Assembly (NCBI GenBank): GCA_004431415.1
Contig: QPMI01000245.1
Coordinates: 43,886-107,885 of the forward strand
Direction: 5' to 3'
Length of the DNA: 64,000 nucleotides
DNA from: Cyanophora paradoxa
Lineage: Eukaryota; Glaucocystophyceae; Cyanophorales; Cyanophoraceae
The notes beneath the pieces were generated by a model. That model did not search any database. It was not told the DNA's origin and saw only the letters and a list, made by a program, of their open reading frames with translations. The translations under genes were made by a program, and so were the position numbers. Position 1 is the first letter of the stretch. Each line of letters begins with the position of its first letter. Shown here in pieces: positions 10,701-20,907 of the stretch.

Positions 10701-12287
10701 CTCTTCAACCGCGGGGCAGGCCGACGCGCGGTGGCCAGGCTTCCCGCAGTTGTAGCAGTTGCCGTTGATGGGGCCGGTGCCCGGGGGACCGGGGCTCGTG
10801 CGCCCGTTCGCGCCCGGGGCGGGGTAGAACCGGCGCTTGGGATCGCCGGCTCCCGCGCCCATCGGCCCGCGGCGCTTAGTCGGGCTGATCGCCGACCACT
10901 CGGGCAAGGGCCGCGGGTTGGTCCGGCACTCAAACGAGTAGTGCGATTCGCCGCAGTGGCACGGCCGCCGGGGCTTCTCGGGGAGGCCCCGGGCCTTCAG
11001 AAAATCTTTGATCTTTTGCTGATAGACCGGGTCATCGAGGCGAGGCGGCGGTGCGGACGCCGACGGGTAGAGCGCGCGGACTACGGCGAGGGGCTCGTCC
11101 TGAGCAATGAGCTGCAGGAACAAGACGACCTCGGCGTTCTGATCCTCGCCGTCGTCTGCGTCCCACCCGTGGGCCTCGAGCTCTGCGAGCTCGGCCTCCG
11201 TCACCGTCGTCGCGAACATGATGCGCGTGCCCGCGCCGGCGCCCGCGTTCGAGCGCGAGGGGACAACGGGAACGGCCGGCGTGTGCGTGGTCGGCGGCGC
11301 GCTCTGCGGCGTGCGCGAGGCAGCCGTGGGCGCCTGCAGCGGTGTTCCGCGCGCTCCCAGCACCAAGGCCGAGCCAGGGACTTTAGAGATATCGACGTCC
11401 CAGGCGCCCAGTTCATTGGTGCGCTTGGTTACAAGGTCGATGACCGCAGAGGGTCCCGTGATCTCGCGGTCCGCGATCTTCTGCGACAGCTCGTCGTAGA
11501 TCTTCCGAGCCGTGGCGAAGTTCGTGATCATGTGCCGGCGATCGGTGTCCGAAATCTCGGAGTCTTCGAAGTCGCGGCACTGATTGCGAGTGCGGCGCTT
11601 GAGCATTTGGCCCGCGTGGCGCATGAGTGCCATGAGCGGCGTCTCGTGCGCTTCGCGGCACTCCGGGATGATGCTCAAGTCGAGGATTCGGCGGTAGAAC
11701 GCCTCCGGCGCCTCGCCCACGTGCGGCAGGTCGAGGAGCGCCTTGTACCGGTCAGGGTTCCGCATCTCGGCGTCATCTTCGAGACGGCGCCTGATCGCGG
11801 TGTACGTGACCGTGAGGGCGGTCCGCTGCAAGCCCTCCTCGGCTTGCGCGATCTTCTCGTCGAGCGTCTCAAGGATCGCGACGTCCCACGAGTCCTCCGT
11901 GCTCGTGCGCGCGCGCTCAGCCCGGTACGCCCTCAGCTTCTCGAGCTCGCGCGTGTCGATCTGCTCGGCGCTCTGGAACAACGAGATGTTCTGGCGCACG
12001 GGGTGCCCGTGATCTAGCGTGCTGAGAAGAGCCCACCCAGTTCGCTTCTGCACTTCGATGTGTGCAGTCGGCGAGACACTAAGCAAGTCCTTGCTCATGC
12101 TCGCGCAGCTCTCGAACTGGCGGAGGTGGTCCTGAACCGTGCGCTGATCGCTGCCCGGCGGCAGCTTCGGCAGGCTCTGGATCCATTGCAAAACATTTGA
12201 TCCGCTCATAGAGTCCATGTCGGCGGCGCCACGCGCGTGCGCGGCCCGGACGACGAACTCCGCGGAGGCTCCGGTCCCCGAGGACAT
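7680..12287 (-). CDS. Gag-like protein with CCHC zinc knuckle
   Basis: An open frame of 1535 codons starting at an ATG at 12287. The first 350 residues are mostly helical and charged, as in Gag capsid regions. Around residues 505-525 lies a zinc knuckle, CYNCGKPGHRASAC, matching CX2CX4HX4C of retroelement nucleocapsids. About 65 residues earlier, CHCGESHYSFEC may be a degenerate second knuckle. The middle is Ala/Pro/Glu-rich and contains a near-perfect tandem duplication (9933-10172). The part after residue 850 has ordinary globular composition and no family I recognise. Its end overlaps the next frame by 80 bases. The knuckle and the downstream protease support the Gag call; the C-terminal 700 residues remain unexplained and make it two to three times longer than most Gag proteins. 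Confidence 0.7.
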   Translation of the reverse strand: MSSGTGASAEFVVRAAHARGAADMDSMSGSNVLQWIQSLPKLPPGSDQRTVQDHLRQFESCASMSKDLLSVSPTAHIEVQKRTGWALLSTLDHGHPVRQNISLFQSAEQIDTRELEKLRAYRAERARTSTEDSWDVAILETLDEKIAQAEEGLQRTALTVTYTAIRRRLEDDAEMRNPDRYKALLDLPHVGEAPEAFYRRILDLSIIPECREAHETPLMALMRHAGQMLKRRTRNQCRDFEDSEISDTDRRHMITNFATARKIYDELSQKIADREITGPSAVIDLVTKRTNELGAWDVDISKVPGSALVLGARGTPLQAPTAASRTPQSAPPTTHTPAVPVVPSRSNAGAGAGTRIMFATTVTEAELAELEAHGWDADDGEDQNAEVVLFLQLIAQDEPLAVVRALYPSASAPPPRLDDPVYQQKIKDFLKARGLPEKPRRPCHCGESHYSFECRTNPRPLPEWSAISPTKRRGPMGAGAGDPKRRFYPAPGANGRTSPGPPGTGPINGNCYNCGKPGHRASACPAVEEQIQASVRRALAEQTGGQAGANDPATIQIARALLEQVVRAAPAASGALLGAPLAHTGSGPVAAPSPAELRSAKHVYRVRIVRSDEATLEDTLRVFIAAAVANAAALKNPQEGPALDTVAAAATAFTVAVAQLTAENRPDLCPPGPELEEPAPRAAQDLLPTRPESGLDEGEKKVAFDAVDAALEEIALLLAAAPDPTEVEGADAEAKGPAPTPAPTSSPAELAAGIVDAALEEVALLLAAAPDPTEVEGADAEAKGPEPATELAPAESVPEATAAEAPADPAAGVGCCLEYSSGAETVASLEVTDDGASLADEDMAVAAKETLRLNRARLLAASSGLDLTHFGAVELGPEKGREHELGPVPLWNVDAHKLKGAASVPLDRAAFLYPAPCETHCGCTVSEGLIEVRDEQWYATAFRCPARTRQTLSFLLAAFSQPLATESTYLDSRALPTAFLQMLGHDPLSQDTLAHAWPTHYYEIMSLTHQASRVAAKWSGGHAWPHAEGLTSEGRPAVEPDVHKLAKLGDECVATAGWLDPYRRHWSIGQHSPAAASLEPHEMTVSGRRQLVELSELLPAQDRLRLACAATVAGYYLHRVDYGAPGTAGAVEKILGRFFKFAEPLMVDSRVDAYGFALLALEHAIQWRAVACIGGRAGPHDAHKSAVAPADGDLLVPSDSEFTAAVHSLAVLALSVEIPIPGRARLRSDRDTEGWLRAALAERLTAYRDGRAPAFPFVHEGEPCAVERVPVDPRVAAARVLHLRDLPLCNAWLHGPHLQGTEPSTWRVGRVRPITRSTQLPLHGTTRGGQLPTIVPEELYVLSQLGPSPPLTALCDAAWARTVPGSAGAAELLRYIEGAQAGDRAHLVILFRRLLKKQAGFNDEAVKDMIALVEKWRTDAGSRTPTPLHDLPTTPKPASDTTGAYTAKAVSATIREAKACPPPRPPVKVPSPRDTPAPMRSARPAPAPVPPPAPTAKLVTLHAAVTWPPLASPLAPRPAAAPTPPAPAPAPVEPA
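9933..10172 (-). repeat. Tandem 144-bp-period duplication inside the Gag-like frame
   Basis: A block of about 96 bp beginning at 9933 recurs at 10077 with only a few changes. It encodes twice the segment EEVALLLAAAPDPTEVEG or its EEIALLL variant, followed by ADAEAKGP. The period of 144 bp is divisible by three, so the reading frame is kept. This points to a recent in-frame expansion of a low-complexity linker. Confidence 0.9.
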
Positions 12288-13440
12288 TCTCAGGTCAAGC
12301 GGCGACGTAAAGTCACGCTAGTCCGTGAGAGAATGTGCCTCGCTCGAGGTCCGAGGCCGTCGTGGTCCACAGCAGCGGCGAGCAAGCTCGGCTGCAGCGA
12401 TTCTGGAGACAGCTCGGGCGCGCACGCCTCAGCCGTCGATCCGATCGCTCTTCGTCTTGTCCAGCACGATCGCAGCAGCCGGAGAAGGCTGGCGTCGCGG
12501 CGAGTGACTGGCGACCGACCGGGAATAGCACCCTCGGGCTCGCACGGCAGCTCGCGCAGGCGGCGTCGACGAATCCGACCGGGAATAGCACCCTCGGGTA
12601 TTCGCGCGCGGGCCTGGCTTCCACGGGACTAAGTTCTGGTTCTTTCCAGAATGTTCGGTCGCCAACTGCGGATCAGCCCGGAGCGGCGCAGGCGGGGCGC
12701 GAGAAGCGACCCACGACCTCTACCGAGGTCTACCTGCGCGCCGGCTGAGCCGCGGTCGCCGAGCTGGGTCGGTTGCTGATGACGGGTCGCTGATGATCGG
12801 GGTTCTAGCTCCGTGAGCCGATGGCGCCTGTCGGATGAGAGGATTCCCACCCGGTGCAGCGTCCGTGCGGTCACGCACGGGCTGTGGCTGTAGCTGGGAG
12901 CACAAGTGGTCTATTCACCAGTGTACCCGTCCAGGGATCGCGTACCCCCAAACGGAGTCGCGCCCGGCGCTAAGTCAGAATACAGAGAGTGCTAGAGCTA
13001 GCTGCTCGATAGCACTAGACTAGGGCTAGCGGCTACGCATAGACTACCGGCTAGCCTAATCCGAGGGAATCGCGGCACGCGACAGAGTTCTAGGGGTACC
13101 GGTAGTAACGGGCCTAACGGCCCGAGTTTTTGTCTCTTGAATCGGTCAAGTCCCTTTTTTTGCGCAACGCCTTCCTTGATCATGAATGATGGTACTACAG
13201 TAGATACCGGGGTACCCGCCAGCGACGGGCTGGAGCCTGGCGGCCACGTATGCGTGCATCATGGCACCACCTGCTCTGCACTGCAGCTGAGTCTGCAGTC
13301 GCCCCTGTCCCGCTGCAGCTGCTGACTCCCGCACACTGCCCCGCGCTCGTGCAGCGCGCTCGCCATCGGATCATCGCATGGTTCTGATTGCGGGCGGCAG
13401 GCAGGGGCCAGCCGCAGCCGGCGGGGTGGGGCCGGCTGCC
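12288..13440. other. Intergenic region: probable leader/LTR area of the retroelement and GANAB 3' flank
   Basis: No supportable gene. It holds a 24-bp perfect direct repeat at 12515-12538 and 12575-12598, exactly 60 bp apart, which may belong to the retroelement leader or LTR. Around 12990-13060 there are several CTAG-rich short palindromes, and near 13110-13160 two T-runs. LTR ends and a primer-binding site cannot be placed from one end of the element. Confidence 0.5.
12515..12598. repeat. 24-bp direct repeat, 60-bp period
   Basis: The sequence CCGACCGGGAATAGCACC, followed by CTCGGG, occurs at 12515 and again at 12575, identical over 24 bases. It lies 230-310 bp upstream of the Gag start codon, in the untranslated leader or LTR of the retroelement. 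Confidence 0.85.
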
Positions 13441-16400
13441 CTACTGGATGGAGAGGGTCCAGTCGGCGTCGACGGGGGCGGCCGGCTGCCGCAGCGTCAG
13501 CCGCCGCGCCGCCGCGTCGTACTCGAACTCGACAGGGTGCGGGGCCCCGCCGGCGACTGCGATGGAGGCGGCGCGGGGCGCGGCCGGCCAGCCCAGCACC
13601 ACCACCCGCTCCACTACCGTCCCCGGCGCGAACGTCTCCTGCGCGGCGCGGCCCGCTCAGGCACGCCGTCGCCGGCGAGGGGCGGGGGCGGGGGGCGAGG
13701 GCGCGGGGCGGACGGTGCGGGCGGGGAGGGGGATCTCGGCGCCGGCGGCCTTCGAGGTGAGGGCCTTGTCTGCGGGGCCGGCCCGGTGAGAATGGCGCGC
13801 GTGAGCGGGAGAAGGCGCCCGGCGGGCGGCCCACCGGCGAAGGAGAAGGCGCGGTGGATGAAGCCGCCGCTGCCGCACCCCGTCAGGCCCGCCGCGCGGG
13901 GGCGGGGCGGGGCGGGGCGGAGCGGGCGGCACCGCTGGTAGGCGTAGGAGCGGCCGTCGTCGACGTAGAGCTCGCCCTCCGCACGCCCCTGCGCCCCGCC
14001 CGCCTCGCTCGGCCCGGCCCGCGCGGGCGCCGCGCCGCGCCGGGCGGGGCGGGCGGGGCGGGGCGGACGGCGGAGTCGAGGGCGACGAGGAGGGTGTAGG
14101 GGTCGGCGTGGGAGGCGGCCGAGGAGCGGCGCTGGCGCTCGCGGCGCGGCACGACGGAGCCGCCGCGCTGGAAGACCGGCACCACGTCCAGCGGCGCCTG
14201 CACCGTCACCGTCTGCCCGCCCGCCACCGCCGAGCCCTTCCAGTAGTCGTACCACGGCTGCAAGGGGCGTAAGGGCGGCGGCAGCGCGGGGGGGGGCGTG
14301 GAGGCGGACCTGGTCGCCGGGAAGGTAGACGGAGACAGAGGTCTGGCCCTCCTTCACGGCCGGCTTGACGAGGATGTCCCGTCCCACCAGCCACTGGTCG
14401 TCCATCGCGAACGTCGCCGCGTCCGCCGGGTACTCCGCCCACAGCGGCCTGCCACGGCGCTCGGCGCGGCGCGCGGGCGGGGCGAGCGAGGGGAGCGGGG
14501 TGCTCCGCACCGCATCGGGGGCATGCCGGTGACGTGGGCGGCGCGGAAGAGGGTGTACCAGTAGGGGAGGAGGGCGTAGCGGGCCTGGATCGCCGCCCGG
14601 ATGTGCGACGTGTACGGCTCGCCGAACAGCCACGGCTCCCGCCGCTTCGTGTCTGGCGACAGCTCAGCCGGGGCCGGCGGAGCGGGGCGGGGCGGGGGGC
14701 ACCGATGTGGGCGTGGCCGCGGAAGAAGGGCGTGAAGGCGCCTGCCTGGTACCAGCGGACCATCAGCTCCGGGCCCGGGTTGTAGAAGAACCCGCCCACG
14801 TCCGCTGCGCGCGCGCGCGAGAGCGAGCGAGCCGCGTCGGCCGGGGCGGCGCGGAGAGGGGCGGGGGCGGCGGGGCAGCGAAGGCGGGGCGGACCGCCGG
14901 AGAAGACGATGCCGGAGAGGGAGAGGGCGAGGAGCATCGGGCTCGCCGCCTCCAAATGCTCGAACTTGGCCTGCGCCCCGAGGCTCGCGCACGCCCCGGC
15001 CCGGCCCGATGGGCCCCGGCGGGGGCGGCGGCGGGGGGACCTGGTTGTCGCCGGTCCAGACGGCGCCGTACTTCTGGGAGCCGGCGAAGAAGGAGCGGGA
15101 GAGGACGAAGGGGCGGTCCTGCCGCCCGCTCCGCCGCAGGTGGCCCTCGAACGTCGCCGCGTTCTGCGCACCGCCACCCGCCCCTCAGAGGAGAAGGAGG
15201 GCGGGGGCGGGGCGGGGGCGGGGCGGGGGCGGGGCGGGGCGGGGCGGCGGGCCTGAAGGAAGCCGTACATGTTGTGGACGTCGCGGTGCTCCACGCCGCC
15301 CGCGTGCACCGCGTCCTTCGCCGTCTGCAGCTCCGGCCCGTTGAACTGCGTCGGCTGCGCAAAACGAGCTCAGGGGGGCGAGGGGGCGGGGTGCGCGGGC
15401 GGGGCGGGCCTCGTTCATGTCGTTCCAGGTGTAGAGGGTCTTGGTGGAGCCCTTGTACTGGTCGTAGGCGTGCTTGTCCGCGTACCAGCCGCGCACCTCC
15501 GGGCTCAGAAAGTCCAGGTACGACACCGAGCCTGCCCGCCCCGCCGCGCAGCGCGTCAGAGGGGCCAGGCGCGAGCGAGCGGGCGGGCGGGCGGGGACGG
15601 GGGCGGGAACGGGTGCGCACCGGGCCAGCACCAGCCCTCGTAGTCGGAGCCCTCGGCGGTCTTGATGTAGTAGCCCTTGGAGGTCGCCTCCGAGTGGATG
15701 TGGTACCCGCTGTCCCGCTTGATATGCGGGTCGATGATCGTCACCATCTGCCCCCGGGGCAAGTCAGGCGCCGGCCCGCGGGGCGAGTGAGGAAGCGGGG
15801 CGAGCGGGACGGGCGGGGGCGGGGCGGGCCTTGCGGCCGCGGGAGGCGAGGTCCTCCTGCATGGCGGCGGGGTTGGGGAACTTGGTGGCGTCCCACGTCA
15901 TGTACCTGCCCCGGCCCCTCAGCGGGGGCCGAGCGCAGCGGGCAAGGCGGGCTGGGGAGCGGGGGCGCGCTTCTTGCCGTCGGTGTGCTCGATGTCGAGC
16001 CAGAGGACGTCGTACGGGATGTCGTTCTCGTCGAAGCCCTGCGCCACCACCACCTCAGCCCGGGCGAGAAGGGGCGAGGGCCGGGGCGGCGGGTTCGGGC
16101 GGACGGCGTCGACGGCCTTGACGTCCTCCTCGTTGTTGTAGTTCCAGCGGCACTGGTGGTACGCCGTCGCGAAGTACTGCGGCATCGCCGGGCGGCCGGT
16201 GACGGCCGTGTACTGGCGCTGGACGTCGCCGAAGGAGGGCCCCATCATGAAGAAGAGGTCCATCGCCCCGCTCTCCGCCATCCAGTGCGACTCGGGGCCC
16301 GGGCCGGCCTGGCCCCGGCAGAAGAGCGCGCCCAGCAGGCACTGCACCGGTCAGCCGGCGCGGGGCGGGGGCGGCGGAGCAGAGGGAGGGGCGGGACCTT

Positions 16401-17542
16401 CTCGGCGGGCTGCTGGAGGACGTCGACGAACATCTCGCCGGCGTTGAGCCAGAAGACGGCGCTCGTCTTCTCCGCGTCGTGCCCCAGCATCAGCGGCACC
16501 GCCCCGTACAGCCCGATGTTGTTCTCCAGCTCGTACCTGCCCCGGCGTCGGCGGCGGGGCGCGGCGGGAGGGAGTGGGAGCGGCCCGCACTCGAAGATGT
16601 CGAGGGTGTAGAGGCGGTACGGCTCCGTCGACTCGCTCACGCCCTCCCCGCTGCCCCGCGCCCCGTCGCCCGCGCCGGGGCCGGGGCCGGGGCGGGCGCG
16701 GCGGGGGTACCGGGTGGGCTTGAGGGCCATGGAGGTGGCGCGCTCGGGGATGCCGTACACGTGCTTCGCCCCCAGGAACGTGAAATCGGTGCCCATCGAC
16801 GCGGGGCCTGCGCATCCGGCCCCACCCCGCTCGCAACCGCGCCGCGCGGCGAGGCGAGGCGGGCGCGGCGCGGCGGGCGCACCGAAGGGCTTCTTGTCGG
16901 TGTGCGAGCCGAAGGACTCGGAGCCGGCGCTCTCGAGGCCGCTGGAGCCGTCGTCGGGGGAGTTGCGCGCGCGCTCCCAGTTGAAGAGGTTCCGCGCGTT
17001 CATCACGATGGCCGGGCCCTTCGGGCCGCTCACGGTCAGCCGGAACGGCGAGTGCTCGATCTTCACCGACGAGGTGCCGGCGGTCACGACCGTCGCGCCA
17101 GCCTGCGGCGGCGTCGGCGGCGCAGGCGGGGAAGTACTGGAAGGCCCGAGAGAGTTCGCACCTCAGCGGTCTTGGCGTACTGGGCGACCGATGCCTTGAG
17201 GTCCTCCTCCTGCACGACGACTGGCACCTCGAACCGCGGCCGCGCCGGGTTCACTTCTCGAACGCGCAGGCGGAAAGTGGCATCGCGGTAGGGCGTGAGC
17301 TCAAACTGCAGCTTGTTCTCCGCCTGCTCGCTGTGCACAAGCACGCCGACTACACTGCTGCCATCGCCAGCGATGCTCTCAGGCAGCACGCTCCACTTGG
17401 ACGGGTCGCCCGCCTTGTTGAAGCTGCGCTGGCGCTTGCAGAAGCCGGTATCGCCGCACTTGCGAAACTTGTTGGCTTCGAACGCACTCGCAAGGGCGAG
17501 GAACGCGACCAGGGCGACCAGCACCAGCGCCCCGCGACGCAT
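13441..17542 (-). CDS. GANAB: Glucosidase II catalytic alpha subunit (GH31), about 20 introns
   Basis: This ER-lumen enzyme trims glucose residues from N-glycans in the calnexin cycle. The start at 17542 gives a signal peptide (MRRGALVLVALVAFLALASA) followed directly by the family N-terminus KFRKCGDTGFCKRQR. Spliced exons carry the GH31 landmarks: WLDIEH, DPHIKRDSGY, DGSDYEGWCWPG, WNDMNE with the nucleophile Asp, GAVWTGDN with the acid/base Asp, GADVGGFF and VPVFQRGG. The last exon ends at TAG 13441-13443. Most of about 20 introns are GT-AG, but four neighbouring ones (15164-15252, 15355-15409, 15748-15829, 15906-15970) start with GC; each joins perfectly in frame, e.g. WNDMNE|PTQFNGPE. No frameshift or missing catalytic residue was seen. 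It is divergent from the F-box gene, with 244 bp between the two start codons. Confidence 0.95.
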
Positions 17543-17786
17543 CTCGGATGGCCCCCGACGGTCCGCGGCCGACTTTCGATCTACTCCGCGTCGAAAGAAA
17601 GGGCCTCTGATTGTGCGCTTCTGTGTCCTGCTCGAGATTGTGTACCCAGTGCGACGTGCCGTGCCTGTACCCCGCTGAGACGACTGATCTCAAAACCGTG
17701 CCGCAGCGCGCGTATGACACGACACTTCACGTTCTAAGACGCTTTAGCATCTTTTGCGTCAGCAGCATCATTTGCGTCAGTACGCA

Positions 17787-19500
17787 ATGGGCGAGCTGCT
17801 CGAGCTGCCCTCGGAGCTCCTCACGCGCGTGCTGGAGCTCCTCGGCGCGCGGGACGCGTGGAGGGCGCGCGGAACGAGCCGCGCCGTGCGCGCTGCGGTG
17901 GACGGCATCGCCTGGAACGAGCTTGAGGTCCATTACAACATCCCGGGCGACCCCGACGGTCTTTACAAGTTCGTGTGGATCATGGATTCCACGACAAGGC
18001 TCGTCGCGGGCGGGAAACTGCGGCTCGCCCCCTCCGCGACCGTCGGTCTCGTCGGGAACCTGACCGTCACCGACGACGGCCGCGAGTCCGTCCAGCTGGC
18101 CTCCTCGGCGCGCAGACTGCTGCACGCGTGGAGCGCGGCGTGCCCGGCGCCGGGCCTGCGGAAGGTGCGCGCGGGGTTGGCGCTCAGGCTGCTGGGGCAC
18201 GCGGCGCGGTCGCCGGGGCCGGCGGCGATGCTCCACTCGGTGACCGTGAGCGTGCTCGACGGGCTCTTCCCTGCGGCGGATCGGGAGGAGCGGACGACGG
18301 CCCTCTCCTCGCTCAAGCTCGACGTCGTCTTTCCCGACGCCGGGCCGCACGGCTGGGCGGTTCGTTTGCGCGCCGCCCCCGAGCTCCCCCGCCCGGGAGC
18401 AGCGGCCCGAGGCCGGGGCGGGGCAGGTGAGCGCGTCGGACGGGGCGGTGCTGCGGGCGCTGCTGGCGCCGCACGAGGCGCTGCGGTCGCTGCGGCTGCC
18501 GGGCGCGGCGGTGCTGGACCGGCGCGCCCTCGAGTTCCTCGCCGCGGCGTGCCCGCGCCTGCGCCGCCTGCGCTGCAGCCTCGCGGGAGAGGCCGCCCTC
18601 GCCGGCGCCGCCCGCCTGCCCCTCAACGAGCTCCTCGTCTGCGCCTGCGAGGGGCCCCACGGCGCCGGCCTCGCCGCCCTCGCCGCCGGCCCGCCGGCCG
18701 CTCCCTCCGCGAGTTCGCCCCTGCGCGCTCTTCGGGCGCGACGCCGCCGCCGGCGCCGCGGCCGACCTGCCGGGCGCCGCGCGGCCCGACCCGCCCGTCC
18801 TCGGGCCGGCCCTGCGCGCCCTCGCCGCCCTCCCTCCCTCGAGCACATCCACGGCTGGCTCCACGTGCGCCGCCCCCGCGCCCCGCCCCGCCGCCCGAGC
18901 CGAGGCGAGGCGGCCTGGCAGCTGGGGCACCTGACGGGGATCGGGGAGGGGACTTCCGGGCGATGGCCGCCGGCTTCCCCGCCTACGCTCCTCGCCCTCC
19001 GCCTCTACTCCGACGACCAGGCCCGCCCCGCCCGCGCACGCCCGCCCCGCCGCCTTCTCCTCCAACGCCCGGCGCAGGTCCTGTGGCTGACCGCCGCCCT
19101 CCGCGAGTGCCGCTGGCCCCTCGAGCGCCTCGACCTCTGCCTCCGTCCGCCCCGCCCGACGCCCGCCTTCCTCCCCGCTGTTCGTCCGACCCGGCGGCGG
19201 CAGACGGGGTACAGCTGGAGCGCTGGGCGCCCCCCCGCAGTTCGGAGCGGCGGCCCTCTGCGGCCTCGCCGCCGCCGCCGCGCCCGCTTCCCCTTCTCCT
19301 TCTCCCTCTACTCCCAGCGGCCCCTGGAGCCGCCCTGCTCGCCGCCCTCGCCGCCCTCGCCCGCGCCTCGTCGCCGCGCAGATCACCGCCGCGCCCCCGC
19401 CGACGCCGCCGCCGCCGCCGGCCCCCGCGCCGCCCTCGAGGCCCTCGCCAGCGAGAGCCGCCCCGTCCGCATCCGCCTCTTCGAGCCCCCGCGCGTGTGA
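17787..19500 (+). CDS. F-box protein with leucine-rich C-terminal part
   Basis: The N-terminus, MGELLELPSELLTRVLELLG followed by ARDAWRARGTSRAVRAAV, fits an F-box (L-P-x-E-L-L...V...L...D....R..S...R), which normally binds Skp1 in SCF ubiquitin ligases. The first exon continues to about 18375; a C-rich intron then leads to an exon at about 18427 with Leu-rich repeats (LRSLRLPGAAVLDRRALEFL; CPRLRRLRCSL), typical of substrate-recognition LRRs. Later exon borders are hard to place because introns and exons are both extremely C/G-rich. The last stop is at 19498-19500, only 97 bp from the convergent AKTIP-like gene. The substrate is unknown. Confidence 0.6.
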
Positions 19501-19597
19501 GAAGCGACCCGCCTCGCTCTTTCGAGACACGCGTGCCGCGCCGCGGGGCGGGGCGGGGCGGGGCGGGGCGGGCCACGAGAAGAGTCAAAAGCCCTCC

Positions 19598-20907
19598 TCA
19601 CTTGCCCTTGGTCAAGTTCTGGAACCACGAGAAGAATCGGAAGCCCTCCTGAGCGCCCTCCGAGGGCACGCCCTGCGCGGCGCAAGGGGCGGGGCCGAGA
19701 TGTGAGTGCGCGGGAGGGCCCGAGGCGGGGAGGGGGCGGGGGCGGGGGCGGGGGCGGGCCTGGTCGGAGGCGAGGACTTTGGCGAGGAGCTCCTCGTGCT
19801 CGGGGCGGAACTCGGAGAACTTGACGCTCGAGTGGCCCTCGTTGGCGAGCGCCCCCGTCTGCGAGTTCAGCACGCACGCCTCCACGCGCGCCGCGAAGCC
19901 CTCCGCGTCGCCGCTGTACCTGACCCCGCCCCCCGCCCCTCGGCAAAGGCGAAGGCAGCGGGGGCGCCGGCCGCGGGGCGGGGCGGGGCGGCGCACAGCT
20001 CGGCGGCCTCCCGGTTGATGGCCCCCTCGAGGCGCAGCGGCGGCTGGAAGAGCTGCCGGCCCCGTCGGCCGGGGCGGCGCGGGGCGGGCGGGCGAGGGGG
20101 GCACCTTCTTCAGGACCTCGAGGAGCTGGGCCATGGAATTGTTGCGCGTCCAGCTCGGGAACTCGTGCGAGAGGTCCACGTCCCCGTTCGGCGCCACCTG
20201 CCCCCGCCCGCTCGAGACCGCCCCGCGCCCAGCCCCAGGCCCCCGCGCTGCGCCGCGTCGCTCACCCGCGGGTGGAAGACTTTCGTTGTGAACCTGCCGC
20301 CGCGCGCGCGTCAGGGGCCGCCCGTCGCGTGCGCCTCGGCGGCGGACCGTGCGTGCGGTCGGACATCCGGGTACCTGCCGGTCGCGGGCGTTAGCTACAG
20401 GCGCGACGCTGGCGCGCCAAGCGCAACGCACGCTTCAGGGATGTTGATGACGAAGCGGAAGATGCCTGCGGGGGCGGCGCGTTCAGGCGCCGCCGCCGGG
20501 CTGCCAGCGCGCAGCAGCGCTCACCGCCACGATACGGGCCGTCGCGGATAAAGAGTACTCCGTCCCATCGCTGCGGGACGATCAGGAGGGGATTGGCGCA
20601 GCGGGGTCCTTCGCACGAGGATGGAGTCGTTGGAGGGCAGCACGTAGACGCCGCCGCTGCAGTGCGTCCGCAGGTGCTTGTACTCAATGAGAAGGAGGTA
20701 TTCCCGATTTCGCGAGCCGTACGCCGAGCCTGGCGTGCCAGGGCTTCCTGCGGCACCGGAGGGCGTCGCCGGGCTGCGAATCTCCCGCGCTGCGGCGCTG
20801 CGCGTCGGGCAGAGCGAACAAGCGGAGCGATCGGTGAACGCACCGACGGCGCCGCCTGGTCTCTTTGGAGCGCTCTGCGGCGTTCCTCCCGGGCTCGGCC
20901 GCTGCAT
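19598..20907 (-). CDS. AKTIP: AKTIP/FTS-like inactive E2 (UEV) protein
   Basis: Exons spell a UBC-fold protein without a catalytic cysteine: REYLLLIEYKHLRTHCSGGV, then YVLPSNDSILV, WDGVLFIRDGPYRGG, AFRFVINIPE, FTTKVFHPR, NGDVDLSHEFPSWTRNN, then LLEVLKKLFQPP and EGAINREAA. The W-G-V-x-F-I-R-x-G-x-Y and VFHP segments are characteristic of AKTIP (FTS), which joins Hook and FHIP proteins in the FHF adaptor linking dynein to endosomes. It ends ...FSWFQNLTKGK at 19598. The ATG at 20907 gives a low-complexity N-terminal extension of about 70 residues. Several C-rich introns interrupt the gene. The dynein light intermediate chain gene lies 9 kb downstream, a possible functional link but not proof. 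Confidence 0.83.

Larger units (their letters stand above)
1..12287 (-). mobile_element. 5' part of a giant LTR-type retrotransposon (Gag to protease and linker), frame-broken
   Basis: Read on the minus strand, this segment carries in order a Gag-like protein with a CCHC zinc knuckle, a roughly 1200-residue region I cannot assign, an Arg/Ser-rich segment, a retropepsin with a DTGA active-site motif and an ILLGLD motif, and a linker of the kind found between protease and reverse transcriptase. The order Gag, protease, then RT is that of Ty3/Gypsy or Bel/Pao elements. RT, RNase H and integrase are not in the window and would lie to its left. More than 3900 codons precede any RT, far above the usual LTR element. 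Frames change near 7.7, 4.15, 3.28 and 0.95 kb. The upstream flank at 12.3-13.2 kb should hold the 5' LTR, but I cannot delimit it from one end. Confidence 0.75.

Noticed and set aside
17727-18848. Minus-strand 373-codon frame opposite the F-box gene
   Set aside because: Arg/Ala/Gly-rich antisense shadow; the plus strand shows F-box and LRR patterns with splice sites.
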